DNA from: Bilabrum cf. latius
Lineage: Eukaryota; Bigyra: Bicosoecida; Bigyra; Bicosoecida
NCBI GenBank assembly: GCA_965178125.1
Contig: OZ237763.1
Location: forward strand, 682,001-746,000
Direction: 5' to 3'
Length of the DNA stretch: 64,000 nt
Both the position numbers and the translations under genes were made by a program. The notes under the pieces were generated by a model. It worked only from the letters and a program-made list of their open reading frames with translations. It was not told where the DNA came from and did no database searches. Shown here one piece after another: positions 49,744 through 58,953 of this stretch. Positions within the stretch are counted from its first letter, which is position 1; every line of letters starts with the position of its first letter.

Positions 49744-52561
49744 TGCACATTGTTACGATGCGCAGCAACGGCTCTGCGCTGGCCGTGCACACGATCGACT
49801 CGAACTCTGGAGAACTTCCTGTGGCCGACATGGCCCGGAAGAACAACTTTGGAGACTTCATTGCCAGCATGGGCGACGTTAACCAGGACGGCGTGCCAGA
49901 CCTGCTCGTGGGGAACGCTGGCAGGTCTAGCGGCACGAATAGAGACAAAGGCCTAGCTTTCGCCATCTTGCTGAATGCGAATGGCACGGTCAAGGGTAGT
50001 CTGGTCATCGACACTACGCAGGGCAGCTTGGGCATCTCCAGGGGGCTTGCTTACTTCGGGTACGGCGTGGGCACTATCATGACCGGGAATGAGATGGTGG
50101 CCGCAGGGGCATCTGGGGGCTGCAAGGTGGCCATCCGGGACGATGGTGAGTCATTCATGATCGTGAACCTGGAGTCGAACCTAACACTGGGCGAATCCAC
50201 CCAGATCAGCTGCAGCCAGCTGGGCGCCGGCACGCGCTGCCAGGGATTCTTCGGCTCCGCCATTACAGGTATCGGGGATTTAGATAACGATACAGTCTTT
50301 GATGTTGCAGTCATGGCCCCAGGGGCTCAGGGTGGGTACGGTGCGATTTTTGTGGTCATGCTCAACGCCGACGACACGGTCAAAGGGTACCAGGAGCTAT
50401 CAAGCTCTCGTGGCGGCTTGGGCGACTTCACTCCGTTCAGACAGTACAGGATGGGCAACGTGCGCCAACTAAGCGCGGCTGACCTCAACGGAGACGGGCT
50501 CAGAGATCTGGTGTTCGGCGACTGGGTGTCCAGCAGGGCGCTCGTGCTCTTCCTCGGCAGTAATGGCGTGGCCTTTGGCGGTCAGGACGCCAAGTTTTCT
50601 GAACGCATGGCACCCACAGAGGTCACTAGCACCGGTGACACTGGGTACGTTGTTGCACCCGTTGGGGATGCAAATGGAGACGACTACGTAGACCTGGTTG
50701 TCACATCGGGGCAGTTCCGGTCTGGAATGTCCCTGATTTACGTGAACAGGCAGCCGCCCAGCCCATCTCCAAGTCCATCCATGTCGTCTACGCCGTCCAT
50801 TACCCCCAGCCAAACTCCTACACCCTCTGCTACGCCGAGTGTCTCTGCATCTCCTAGCATCACTCCTAGTGGCTCCAGCTCAGCGGCGCCGGCATCGGGT
50901 GGTGGAGGTAACGGAGGAACCTCGCCGCAGCCCTCTGCCTCTGCCGCTCCATCGATGCAGCCGCTGACTGATGAGGACTACCTGCTTCGTGCCCCATCCA
51001 CCTTTGAGTCAGTGTCTCTGGGGCGCTCAGATGACTCAAGTAGCAACGAGCCCGCAGTGTTCCAGACGACCTCCAACGACGAGCTTGGCAGCAGCATCGC
51101 CGCCATGGTGGATGCACAGGGAGCAAGCACTGGGTTCGTGGTGGGGGCACCTGGTGACAGCTCCGGAGCAGGAGCTGTCCATGTCGTCAGTACGGTGGAA
51201 TCTGGCGTTTCCGTTGGCAGTCGGCTCAGCAGCTTCAAAGTTTCGCAAGCAGACATTGGCACAAACTTCACGCGGGCGGGCTGCGACGTGATCCCGATTG
51301 GATTCGCAAGTATCGACTCGAGCCTCGAGGACATGCTAATCGGGGCGCGCAGCACCGCACCTCTCTCGGGCTTCCAGCACCTGGATGCGAGCCTCCTTGC
51401 TGACGACCGTCTCATCCTCGTGGACATTGCGAGCAACGGGTCTGTAACGCCGATTGGACAAATTTCGCGCATTGACGTGCTCCCGGACACGGTCGGCAAC
51501 GGATAGATTGCGCTTCCGTCCAAGTACACCGTCCTGCAGCGCTCGCAGTCGGCAGGCGGCAACGCCGTCATCGCTGGAACAAGTGGTGGGAGTATCGTGC
51601 TGCTGAGCTTGGACACCTCGCTCGCAACCGCCGCCAATGCATCCATCGTCTCTGCCGCCACGGTTATCGACGTGGCTGCGAATGGACAGCTATCCGCGTT
51701 GGTACCGGGGCAGTTTTCGCTCGGCGAGATCAAGGCGCTTCCTGCACAGACGGGTGCGGGTCTGTCCAAATGCGTCGCAGCTCTGAAGGACGGAGGAGGC
51801 AATCCGCTCGGAGTCGCTGTGATCACGTTTGAGGCGCAAGCAGGCGGAGGGCCTTTTACCGTGTCCTCTGCGAACCTCCTGAATGCCACGAAGCCGCGTT
51901 CGACGTCGCGCTTCCATTCTCTGCAGCCGCGGTGTTCACTGAACCAGTGTTCCCTGTAGGTGACCTGAACGCGGATGGGATCCAGGACGTGGGCATGGGG
52001 ATCAGCGGCCTGTCCGGAGCTCTGGACGGAACAGACATGTTCGTGACCATGTCGGCATCAGCCGAGCCCGAGGGCGCCTTCCTGGTGCCAGTGGACCGTC
52101 CACAGACCTCCATCCCAGAGGCGGTGGGCGTCATCCCTGTGGGAGATGTCGACGGAGACGGCTTACCAGACTTGATCACGACGGACCCGACTACCGGCAC
52201 CGTGGCGGTGCTCCAGCAGCAGCCGCTCCCCGGTCGGGACGCCAACGCTACGGGCTGGGATCGTGGCGACGAACTGGATCCGCATGGGCTCATTAATCAG
52301 GTCGAAGTACCGGTACCAGGCAACGATCCTGGCTCTGAGGACCCGGACGACGGCGGCATCTCTATCGTTATAATTGTGGTCATCGCCGTCGCGGCCACCC
52401 TCATCGTAGGGGGTGGGACTGCTTTCGCGTGGTACGCAGGGGTCTGCCGCCGGTCCCGCAAGGGTGACAATACCCCAGACAAACCAGAAGTCGCGGCGGC
52501 AGTGGTAGTTGCGTCCGGCAAGGGTGGAGATGGCAAGGTCGTTGAGGCCGAAGAGGTGTGA
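49744..52561 (+). CDS. FG-GAP repeat type I membrane protein, 5' incomplete and frameshifted
   Basis: The frame opens at 49744 after a splice-acceptor-like AACGCGCAG; an in-frame TAA lies at 49734, so any N-terminus must come from an upstream exon not found here. The first ATG is 49758. FG-GAP repeats are plain (IASMGDVNQDGVPDLLVG, AADLNGDGLRDLVFG, GDANGDDYVDLVV), followed by a Pro/Ser/Thr linker. TAG at 51504 is sense. Around 51890 the frame must shift by one base: LLNAT in one frame continues as EAAFDVALPFSAAAVF in the next, which leads into FPVGDLNADGIQDVG and GDVDGDGLPDLI. The end is a transmembrane helix (ISIVIIVVIAVAATLIVGGG), a basic stop-transfer and a short tail, TGA at 52559. It is a relative of the giant gene at 7547-24691. 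The shift may be a sequencing indel or decay. Confidence 0.72.
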
Positions 52562-53137
52562 AGGCCGAAGAGGTGTGCAGGCCGAAGAGGTATGCTTGAC
52601 GAAGAAATTCAGCGAGGCGATACGGTTGCCGTTCTGGTCGTGACTCCAGAGTGTGGACTCTTGCTGAGCTCCTCTTGTTTTGCTTGCTCAGAGTTCAGAA
52701 ACAAATGAGTAGATCCACCAGTGTATTGTGCCAAGATTCAAAAGCGACAGGGCACAAGACCTGCGGTAGACTCCCGCCGCGCAGTCACCTGGTCCACCGG
52801 GTCGCCCCCCGCGACCCCTGCCGGCACGACCGTTGCGCCTTGTCTCAGGGAAACGGCTCCTCGCCAGTGGGTCAATCAACGCACACAAATCACTACATCC
52901 CCAGGCAGCCCTCGTGGCTGCCTCCCCCTTTTGCCGAGTCGTGAGTGGGTGGGAGAGAAGAAAGTTCCTGGCTGAGCATGCGTCTGTGCTTGCTTTGCTA
53001 ATCCTGGTTGGTGCAGAGGCTATTCTCTCTCTTTCCCACGTGTAGCCTCGAATCGGAATTACACCTCGCGGGTCGATCACACGATCACACGTGTCCGTAC
53101 TATGCCAATGCAGTAAAAATTCCAGTGGATAGCGCGT
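52562..53137. other. Intergenic region, nothing recognised
   Basis: The 576 bp begin with three imperfect copies of a 15-bp unit (GGCCGAAGAGGTGTG) that spill over from the end of the FG-GAP gene. The remainder shows no gene, RNA or repeat that I can support. Confidence 0.4.
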
Positions 53138-53367
53138 AGTTGGTGAGGCCAGCAAGGTCTCTGAGATTGAGGTCGCTCGGTGGGCGCAGGACCCGCTCGA
53201 GGAGCAGGCTCAGATGCGACGTAGCGATGCGGAGGAGTGCGAGAGAGAATAGATATATCTGTGCGAGAGAGAGAATATAATATGTCTGAGTCAAAGCACA
53301 CACTACCCAACTACAACGACCACCCCAAGAGGCAATCGCACTGGGCAGGTCGAACGGATCAGCAAGC

Positions 53368-54228
53368 TCACGCCATGGGCTCCGCAAGCTGGGCCGCTCC
53401 TCCGTGGGGGAGTTGCGCTGCTTGCGGTCCATCTGCGTTCGCGATGCCTTCGTGTTCGATTGCGTTCGGATCAGCCGCCTCGTCCGGTGCTGCACCCTCA
53501 GCTCCTACTGCAGCTGCAGCAGGTACTGCGGGCACAGCTGGCGCTCCAGCTGCATCCAAACCCTACGCACCACCAGCTCCACCAGCCTGCTGTAGTGCCA
53601 CTCCTAGCTGCGCAACTCCCGCTGCCAGCTCTCCCACCTGACCACCAGCTCCTGCTGCGGCCGCTCCCTGTGCGCCGGTTGCCTCCCTCTGCTTCAGCAG
53701 CTCACAAGCGTTAAGGTTAAATTTGCTCGTGAAAGCTGCGTTCCGCATGGCGACCAACCTGGCGATATCCCGAGCCCAGAACCTGACCTGGGCATCCACT
53801 GACTTGCTCCCATTCTTCCCGAGCCGCTTACGCCTGATGCGTGCTAGCAGCTTGAGGACCCCTCTGGCTCCATCTCCGATCCTGCCTGAAGGCTGGATCA
53901 CAAAATCCCGAAAGATCACCGTTTTGGGATTTTTCAGCGTCTTCACTGGGTTCCCCGTCGCCCCCGTGGGGATACGACCAGCCATCCTCCGGTGCGGAGG
54001 CACCTCCAGATGAACCTCCCTGTGTTTCCTGAATGCTCCCCTGACCCAGGCAGTCTCATCCTGGTAGTCCGAGCCCACGGGCTTCGCAGGTCAGGTGCGT
54101 TCCCCCTCGTGTGCTCCCTTCTTGAACCTCTAGTTGATCGGTGCGAGTGCGGCTTGGGCAAGCGGGTCCACGCAAGTCACATCGACTAGGATCTCCTTCT
54201 CCCCTGGTCCTCTGTGGATCATTGCGAG
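53368..54228 (-). pseudogene. 5'-truncated reverse transcriptase C-terminus (nuclease end), decayed
   Basis: The frame begins abruptly beside the GA tract with IHRGPGEKEILVDVTCVDP, the DVT core of a restriction-like nuclease as in the intact element at 38670-43022. It continues through a TAG (54130, sense) to a TGA within the sequence KKGAHEGERT-stop-PAKP, then resumes in the same frame (GSDYQDETAWVRGAFRKHRE) with a basic stretch (LKLLARIRRKRLGKNGSK) and another sense TAG at 53560 before a TGA at 53368. The premature TGA and missing RT domain mark it as a 5'-truncated relic, typical of non-LTR insertions. It is a different family member from the intact copy because its nuclease core differs. 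Confidence 0.65.
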
Positions 54229-54474
54229 AGAGAGAGAGAGAGAGAGAGGGCAGCTAGGGGGGGGAGGGTAGAGCAAAGGGAGGGGGGGACGACGGTTCAC
54301 CGGAACGGGGGAGGAAATGGTGGAAGAGAAGATGATCGGTGGGGTCATTGGGTTGATGAGACGGATAGGAAGGGGGAGGCACAGGCCGGGCAGGTGTGGG
54401 TTGGGCATGTGTGACGAGTGACTCGGATCAGGGGGATCGGATCACCGACCACATGCGGATGTGGAAGTTGAGAG

Positions 54475-56129
54475 CAGGGCTGCGCGTTATTAAGGGCTCC
54501 TTAATAACGTGGATTTTCACCCGCGGAGGCCTTAATAACGGAAGTCACTTTGTCACCTCAACACCCCATAACAATGGGCAAAAATACTAAATATAGTTTA
54601 AATACTTAATATTTTATTCGTATGGGCAGATTTATTATCGATGTTGGTATTATTGAGCCAGTATGAGCGTGCTACAATTCAATCCTTCAACGTCCAACCC
54701 ACGCAGGTCGGCATTAGGCCAAGAAAAGGCAGACAACGCCGCCAAAGTCTAGCACGCATAGCATGGTCGAATAATGCCTACTCAGAATAGCCTGCTGGTA
54801 TTCGTAAATTTCACCAGGCTAAGAGTGCAGCTGAGCTACTACTGAAGCTAGGTGCAGGGCTCCTTTTGGGTGCAAGACTGTGTGGCCCGACCGGACATTA
54901 CTCTAATGTACTCCACATTGTTACTGGTATTGATACAATATCCGGTGCGAAGGAGCTTGAGGCGCGATTAATGCGTCTGCTGGTGCAGCACGACGATCCG
55001 GGATCTGCACACCCTTGTACCTGGGCTCCCCAACACCTTCTCAGAGAGCCCGAAGCAAAGGCTATGGCGTCTTGCTGGCGGACTCAGCGTGCTAGAACTA
55101 TACAGGCGTAGGAAACGAAGGGAAAGCACGCCATATCCGCGATACTGAAGATGAATTTGGATGCATTATCGTTGGCTGTTCGGGCTCCTCGGGTCTTGGG
55201 CAAGGCATGGCTCGAGAAGAACAAGTGGTGGATGCTGCCAAGCACCGCCGTTGGCTTTGCGTTCATCACTGCTGAGGATGGGCTGGTGCTGATGGATTCG
55301 TACGAAGCTTAGGCATACCACAAGCGTGAGCTTCTCCGACCGAAGCAGACGCAATAGCATCTGTTGGGTAGGCAGGCCGCAATGACGCCCTTAACAAGGA
55401 TCTCGCACCAGGAATAAGCATCGGACAGGCTGCAGATGACGGTAAATGTTTGTTCAACTCGCTTGTGCAGCTGCTTCCTAAGGGCCCGACCACCTCATAG
55501 CCTTGTAGGTTGCGCAAGGCCATCGTTGACGAGGTCGAAAAGGGCATGGGCGACTTCGTCAGGGGAGGCTCGACAGTTCTTGAGAAGATGATGCAGACAC
55601 CTGACGGCACGGAAAAGATGCTGATCTTGTATTAGTACGTGAACATGCGCAAGGACGGTGTGAGGGGTGGTCAAATCGAAGAAATGGCTGCAGCGAGGGC
55701 GCTATCGTGGTCTGTACCCTTGGACCTGATGCGTACTTCTACTCGGTGCATGTCCCCTCCTCATCCCGTCAAGTGGTCGCCATACACTTGATGGGCTCCC
55801 ACTACAGCCCGTGCCATGCAAGCCATGTGGTTCTGCGAGCCTTGGTCGTCGAGCACGAGTGAAGGGTGTCATGGCTTCTTGTGGCTATCCGGCAAGCGTC
55901 ACAGCCTGGATAACTACCAGAATGTATTGCTTTGTAGTATACTAAGATGTTGTTTATAGTATGTGGCATATATATCATGCATAACTCCCAATGTAAGGAC
56001 TAAATGAAGAAGATCCAATGACCCGATCTTAATAACGTGGATTATTTTGAAAATCCTGTTAATCACCGGCTTAATCACGGATCTTGGGTCCCGGTATTAA
56101 GGTTTTGGCCTTAATAACGCACAGCCCTG
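54475..56129. mobile_element. hAT-type DNA transposon, 1,655 bp, non-autonomous
   Basis: Terminal inverted repeats of 21 bp begin CAGGGCTGCGCGTTATTAAG (left) and, on the opposite strand at the right end, CAGGGCTGTGCGTTATTAAG, one mismatch apart. They are flanked by a perfect 8-bp target duplication, GTTGAGAG (54467-54474 and 56130-56137). CAGGG ends with 8-bp duplications are the hAT hallmark. Copy A of the host repeat shows the uninterrupted site (GAAGTTGGGAGGTCAC at about 38342), so the insertion boundary is directly confirmed. Subterminal CTTAATAACGTGGATT motifs occur near both ends. No hAT transposase is visible; the interior carries an OTU-like gene instead. The interior is clearly less GC-rich than its surroundings. 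Confidence 0.9.
54641..55862 (+). pseudogene. OTU-family cysteine protease gene carried by the hAT element (frameshifted)
   Basis: Exon 1 54641-55325 and exon 2 from 55412 join through an 86-bp intron (GTGAGC donor, CTCGCACCAG acceptor) that restores an Arg codon. Exon 1 encodes a basic start and an unrecognised helical region (SAAELLLKLGAGLLLGARLC). Exon 2 gives the OTU signature: ADDGKCLFNSLVQLL (Asp and Cys of the catalytic site), LRKAIVDEVEKGMGDFV, then YVNMRKDGVRGGQIEEMA. Near 55700 a one-base shift is needed to continue into AIVVCTLGPDAYFYSV and IHLMGSHYSPC, where the HY pair supplies the catalytic His. TGA ends it at 55860. Five TAGs, including 54788, 55109 and 55310, are sense. The shift suggests decay or a sequencing indel. 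OTU proteases remove ubiquitin; whether this is cargo or an element function is unknown. Confidence 0.65.
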
Positions 56130-56385
56130 GTTGAGAGGTCACAATTAGACTCGAGCGGCAATCAAGCCGCGTGCTATTCGGGCGCTGAGGGGCAGCGTTC
56201 GCCAGTTTTCTTTTCGGAGGAAACCAACTGCAACCATGTGTGACTGTCTGCGAGATTAGGGTGCTGTGTACAACGTGTGATCTCAGACCGACAAGAAATC
56301 GGCTTCCATTTGCGCGCTCCAAAACAAGGGTACCCGAGAAAGTTCGATGGAGGGGGCCTAATGCGGATAGCCTCTGAGTCGTTTG

Positions 56386-58435
56386 TCACACGGTGCCGTA
56401 CTGCACCTGCCTTGCGCCGGCTCCTCTTCCAGTCGACCTGACACCATTTCCTCCCCCGCTCGCCTTCGACAGCAGCGGCGACCCGGAACCCAAATCTCCA
56501 TCCTCCCCCTCCCCCTCTCCCTCCTCAAGGCCATCCGAGCCCCCACTCGTGTCCAGCACATCGTCGCTCGAGCAGCCATCCGGCACCAGGGCGCTGAAGA
56601 CACCCCCGCCCCTCGCTCCGGCGGCACCAGCTGCCAGCAGCCCGCGCCCCCCTTCCCCCTTGCCTCTGCCCACCATGCTGATGCCGCTGCCCGCCCTCGT
56701 CACCCCGCCGCGCCTGCGCCCACGCATCCCCCTCTTGCCCTCGTCCTCCTCGTCTTCGTCATCGTCCTCACCCCCTTCATCCTCGCCCTCTGCGCATCCC
56801 CTCACACTCGCCCCTGCCAGCCCCGACCCCCCTTGCCCACCCCCCTCTCCATCTTCCTCATCGGAGTCCACCTCAACTCCCAGCAGCTCCTCCGGTGTGG
56901 AGGCCTCCTTCAGGCACCGCTGGGCCCACTCTGTTCTCGACCAAAAGTACCCGCCCACAAGCGCGGCTGCGTTGAACCCCGCGATCACCCACAGCTGCCA
57001 GTTCACCTCGAGGATGGCGAAGAAGAACACGATCACGACGAACTTGGGGATGGATATGGCCCACCCGCCCCAGGTCCCAAATGGCACGGCGAACGGCCTC
57101 CTCAGGGCGGGCTTGGTGTGCTTGAGGTAGAGGAAGGAGGCGATCTCGAGGAGCAAAGAGACGTTGTTGCTCGCGGTGTCGATCACAGCCAGCTCCGAAA
57201 ACGAGAAGGACATCAAGAAGGCCACGAACACGGCCTGCGCCAGGATGGCGGGCACCGGGGCCCTCCCCGGCCCGACCCTCCATCCCAGGAACCGCGGCAC
57301 CATCCCGAAATCTGCCATGCGCTGCAAGGCCCTAGAGCTTGTGGACATGACGGCGTTGAATTCCCCCAGCACGGAAAATGAAGCGGCCACCACCACCCAG
57401 ATGCCCAGCCACGGGGCGATCTCTCGGGCGATCTTCGCGAATGACCCGTCGTCCCACTCGTCATAGTCCCGCTCCACCCCCGCGCCCACGGCCACAGGCA
57501 CCACGTAGTTGGCCACGATGATGATGGAGGCGATGCCGACGGCGTACGGGTATGTGCTCCTTCCGTCCTTGACCTCGCCTGCGATGCAGCCCAGCGAGTC
57601 CCACCCCTGCATGCTCCACAGGAGGGCTGCGATGAAGGGGGCCCACTCGATCTCGCCCCTCGAGTGCCCCACGCTGCCGAGCTGCGGGGGCGCCAGGAAG
57701 GGCTCGACGCAGAAGGGGGCGAGCACGAAGAAGGTGAACCCGATGGAGGTCAGGGCCACAATTTCCAGCCCCCGGCAGTTCAGAGCCACCACGATGGCCA
57801 GCGCACATGCCTTCAGGATCCACTTCTGCACCCCGCCCTCGGCCCACGGCCACACCTGGGCCACGTACTCCGCGAAAAGCACCGGGTAGATCGGAAGGTC
57901 GAAGAGATTTGACAGCAAGGAGTTGGCTCCGTTGATAAATCCCCAATACGGCCCAAGCGATTCGAACACCCAGGTGATGTACCCGCCGTTGCGAGTGTAG
58001 ATGGTGCTCAGCTCAGCTGCGGGAAGCGTCTCGGATGGGATGGATTGCAAGGAGATTGGAAGTCCCAGCCCACGCGCGGTAACAAACTGCAGTCACAATA
58101 CTAGCACAACCGCGTGCTACGCGCTCACCCGTCATAAACCCCTGCGGAAGGCCCCAAACGACCGCCAAGGCAGCAACGCCGATTATGGTAGGAAGCGGGC
58201 CAGCTGCACCTACCGCAGCTTCAATACCAAACGGTCCTCCAGTGACAGCCTAGAATGCAATGAATGCAAGACTAAGTGCTGCAACAGTTCGCGCAGGAGC
58301 CGCCCCAGTCACATCCAGCACGGACGAAAGCACCTCCTCAGCTTGCGTCGGCTTCTCAAGCGTCTTAGAGCCGGGCAACGACCTTGCACCGCTAAGTGGC
58401 GCATCATGCGAGGGCCCAACACTAGTTTGAGCCAT
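56386..58435 (-). CDS. APC-superfamily amino acid/polyamine transporter
   Basis: Exons 58435-58129 and 58016-56386 with a 112-bp intron (GTGAGC donor, CCCGCAG acceptor) that splits a GCT codon; 645 residues, TGA stop. The join reconstructs a contiguous APC signature: TGGPFGIEAAVGAAGPLPTI, then GLPQGFMT|AELSTIYTRNGGY, then ITWVFESLGPYWGF. TAG at 58250 (residue 62, AFIAFQAVTGGPFG) lies inside transmembrane helix 1. Some 11-12 hydrophobic helices run to about residue 490, followed by an acidic, Gly/Glu/Asp-rich cytoplasmic tail of ~150 residues. Among known families it most resembles plant and protist LAT/PUT polyamine and amino acid transporters; substrate cannot be read from sequence. It is divergent from the Atx1 gene, with 120 bp between ATGs. 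Confidence 0.85.
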
Positions 58436-58555
58436 TATCGGCCGTAATTCATCTGCTGAGATGCAACTGTGGCCAAGTTTTCCGTGCAGTTGCAGTTTAA
58501 ATCATTTTCGACACTGTACAAAGGAAGAAAAATCATCCACTTGTCTCTCACAAGC

Positions 58556-58816
58556 ATGGGAAACGGAGAAAGTAAGCCAGCGGCTGATGAAACTCATACG
58601 TATTTCAAAGTAGAGATGAGCTGCGGGGGCTGCTCAGCCGCGGTCACGAGGATTCTTACAAAGGTTGAAGGTGTGGAAAAAGTTGAGGCAAGCCTGGATG
58701 ATTAGGAGGTGTTGGTAACCCATTCGAAGGATGCTAGTGTCGAAAAAATGCTTGAAGGATTGAACAAGTGGTCTGAGTCCTCAGGAAAGTCTGTGTCGCT
58801 CGTTCCTAAGAGCTGA
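58556..58816 (+). CDS. ATX1: Atx1-like copper chaperone (HMA domain)
   Basis: ATG 58556 to TGA 58814, 86 residues, one exon. The HMA fold shows the metal site VEMSCGGCSAAV (MxCxxC) and the expected beta-alpha-beta-beta-alpha-beta length, ending GKSVSLV. Residue 50 is a TAG in SLDDQEVLV; several Atx1/CCH proteins have Gln at or near this position, so the codon is best read as Gln. Without read-through the protein would lack half of the fold. Known role: deliver Cu(I) to P-type ATPases. Unusual: the N-terminus, MGNGES, fits an N-myristoylation signal (Gly2, Ser6), which is not typical of soluble Atx1. The chosen ATG is supported because the frame upstream has no other ATG in the 90 bp before it. 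Confidence 0.85.
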
Positions 58817-58953
58817 GAACGGTGGCTGACCCGGATATAGAGGACGTGGCACCCGGACACCGTGAAAAGATGGGCTTTTGTTCCCAAACACGATTGTGCT
58901 GGTATCAACAACATCAATACAAGTCACGCACAACATGTACCACGAATATTCGG

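Larger units (their letters stand above)
53138..56210. repeat. Dispersed repeat, copy B, interrupted by a transposon
   Basis: The left arm (53138-53247) and right arm (54285-54474 plus 56130-56210) match copy A at 37933-38425. Here the arms flank the decayed end of a reverse transcriptase gene on the minus strand, bounded on one side by a GA-dinucleotide tract at 54226-54248. The right arm is split by the transposon at 54475-56129. Confidence 0.7.

Noticed and set aside
54475-56129. The transposon as an autonomous hAT element
   Set aside because: No transposase dimerisation or catalytic region is visible in 1,655 bp; the only gene inside is the OTU-like one.
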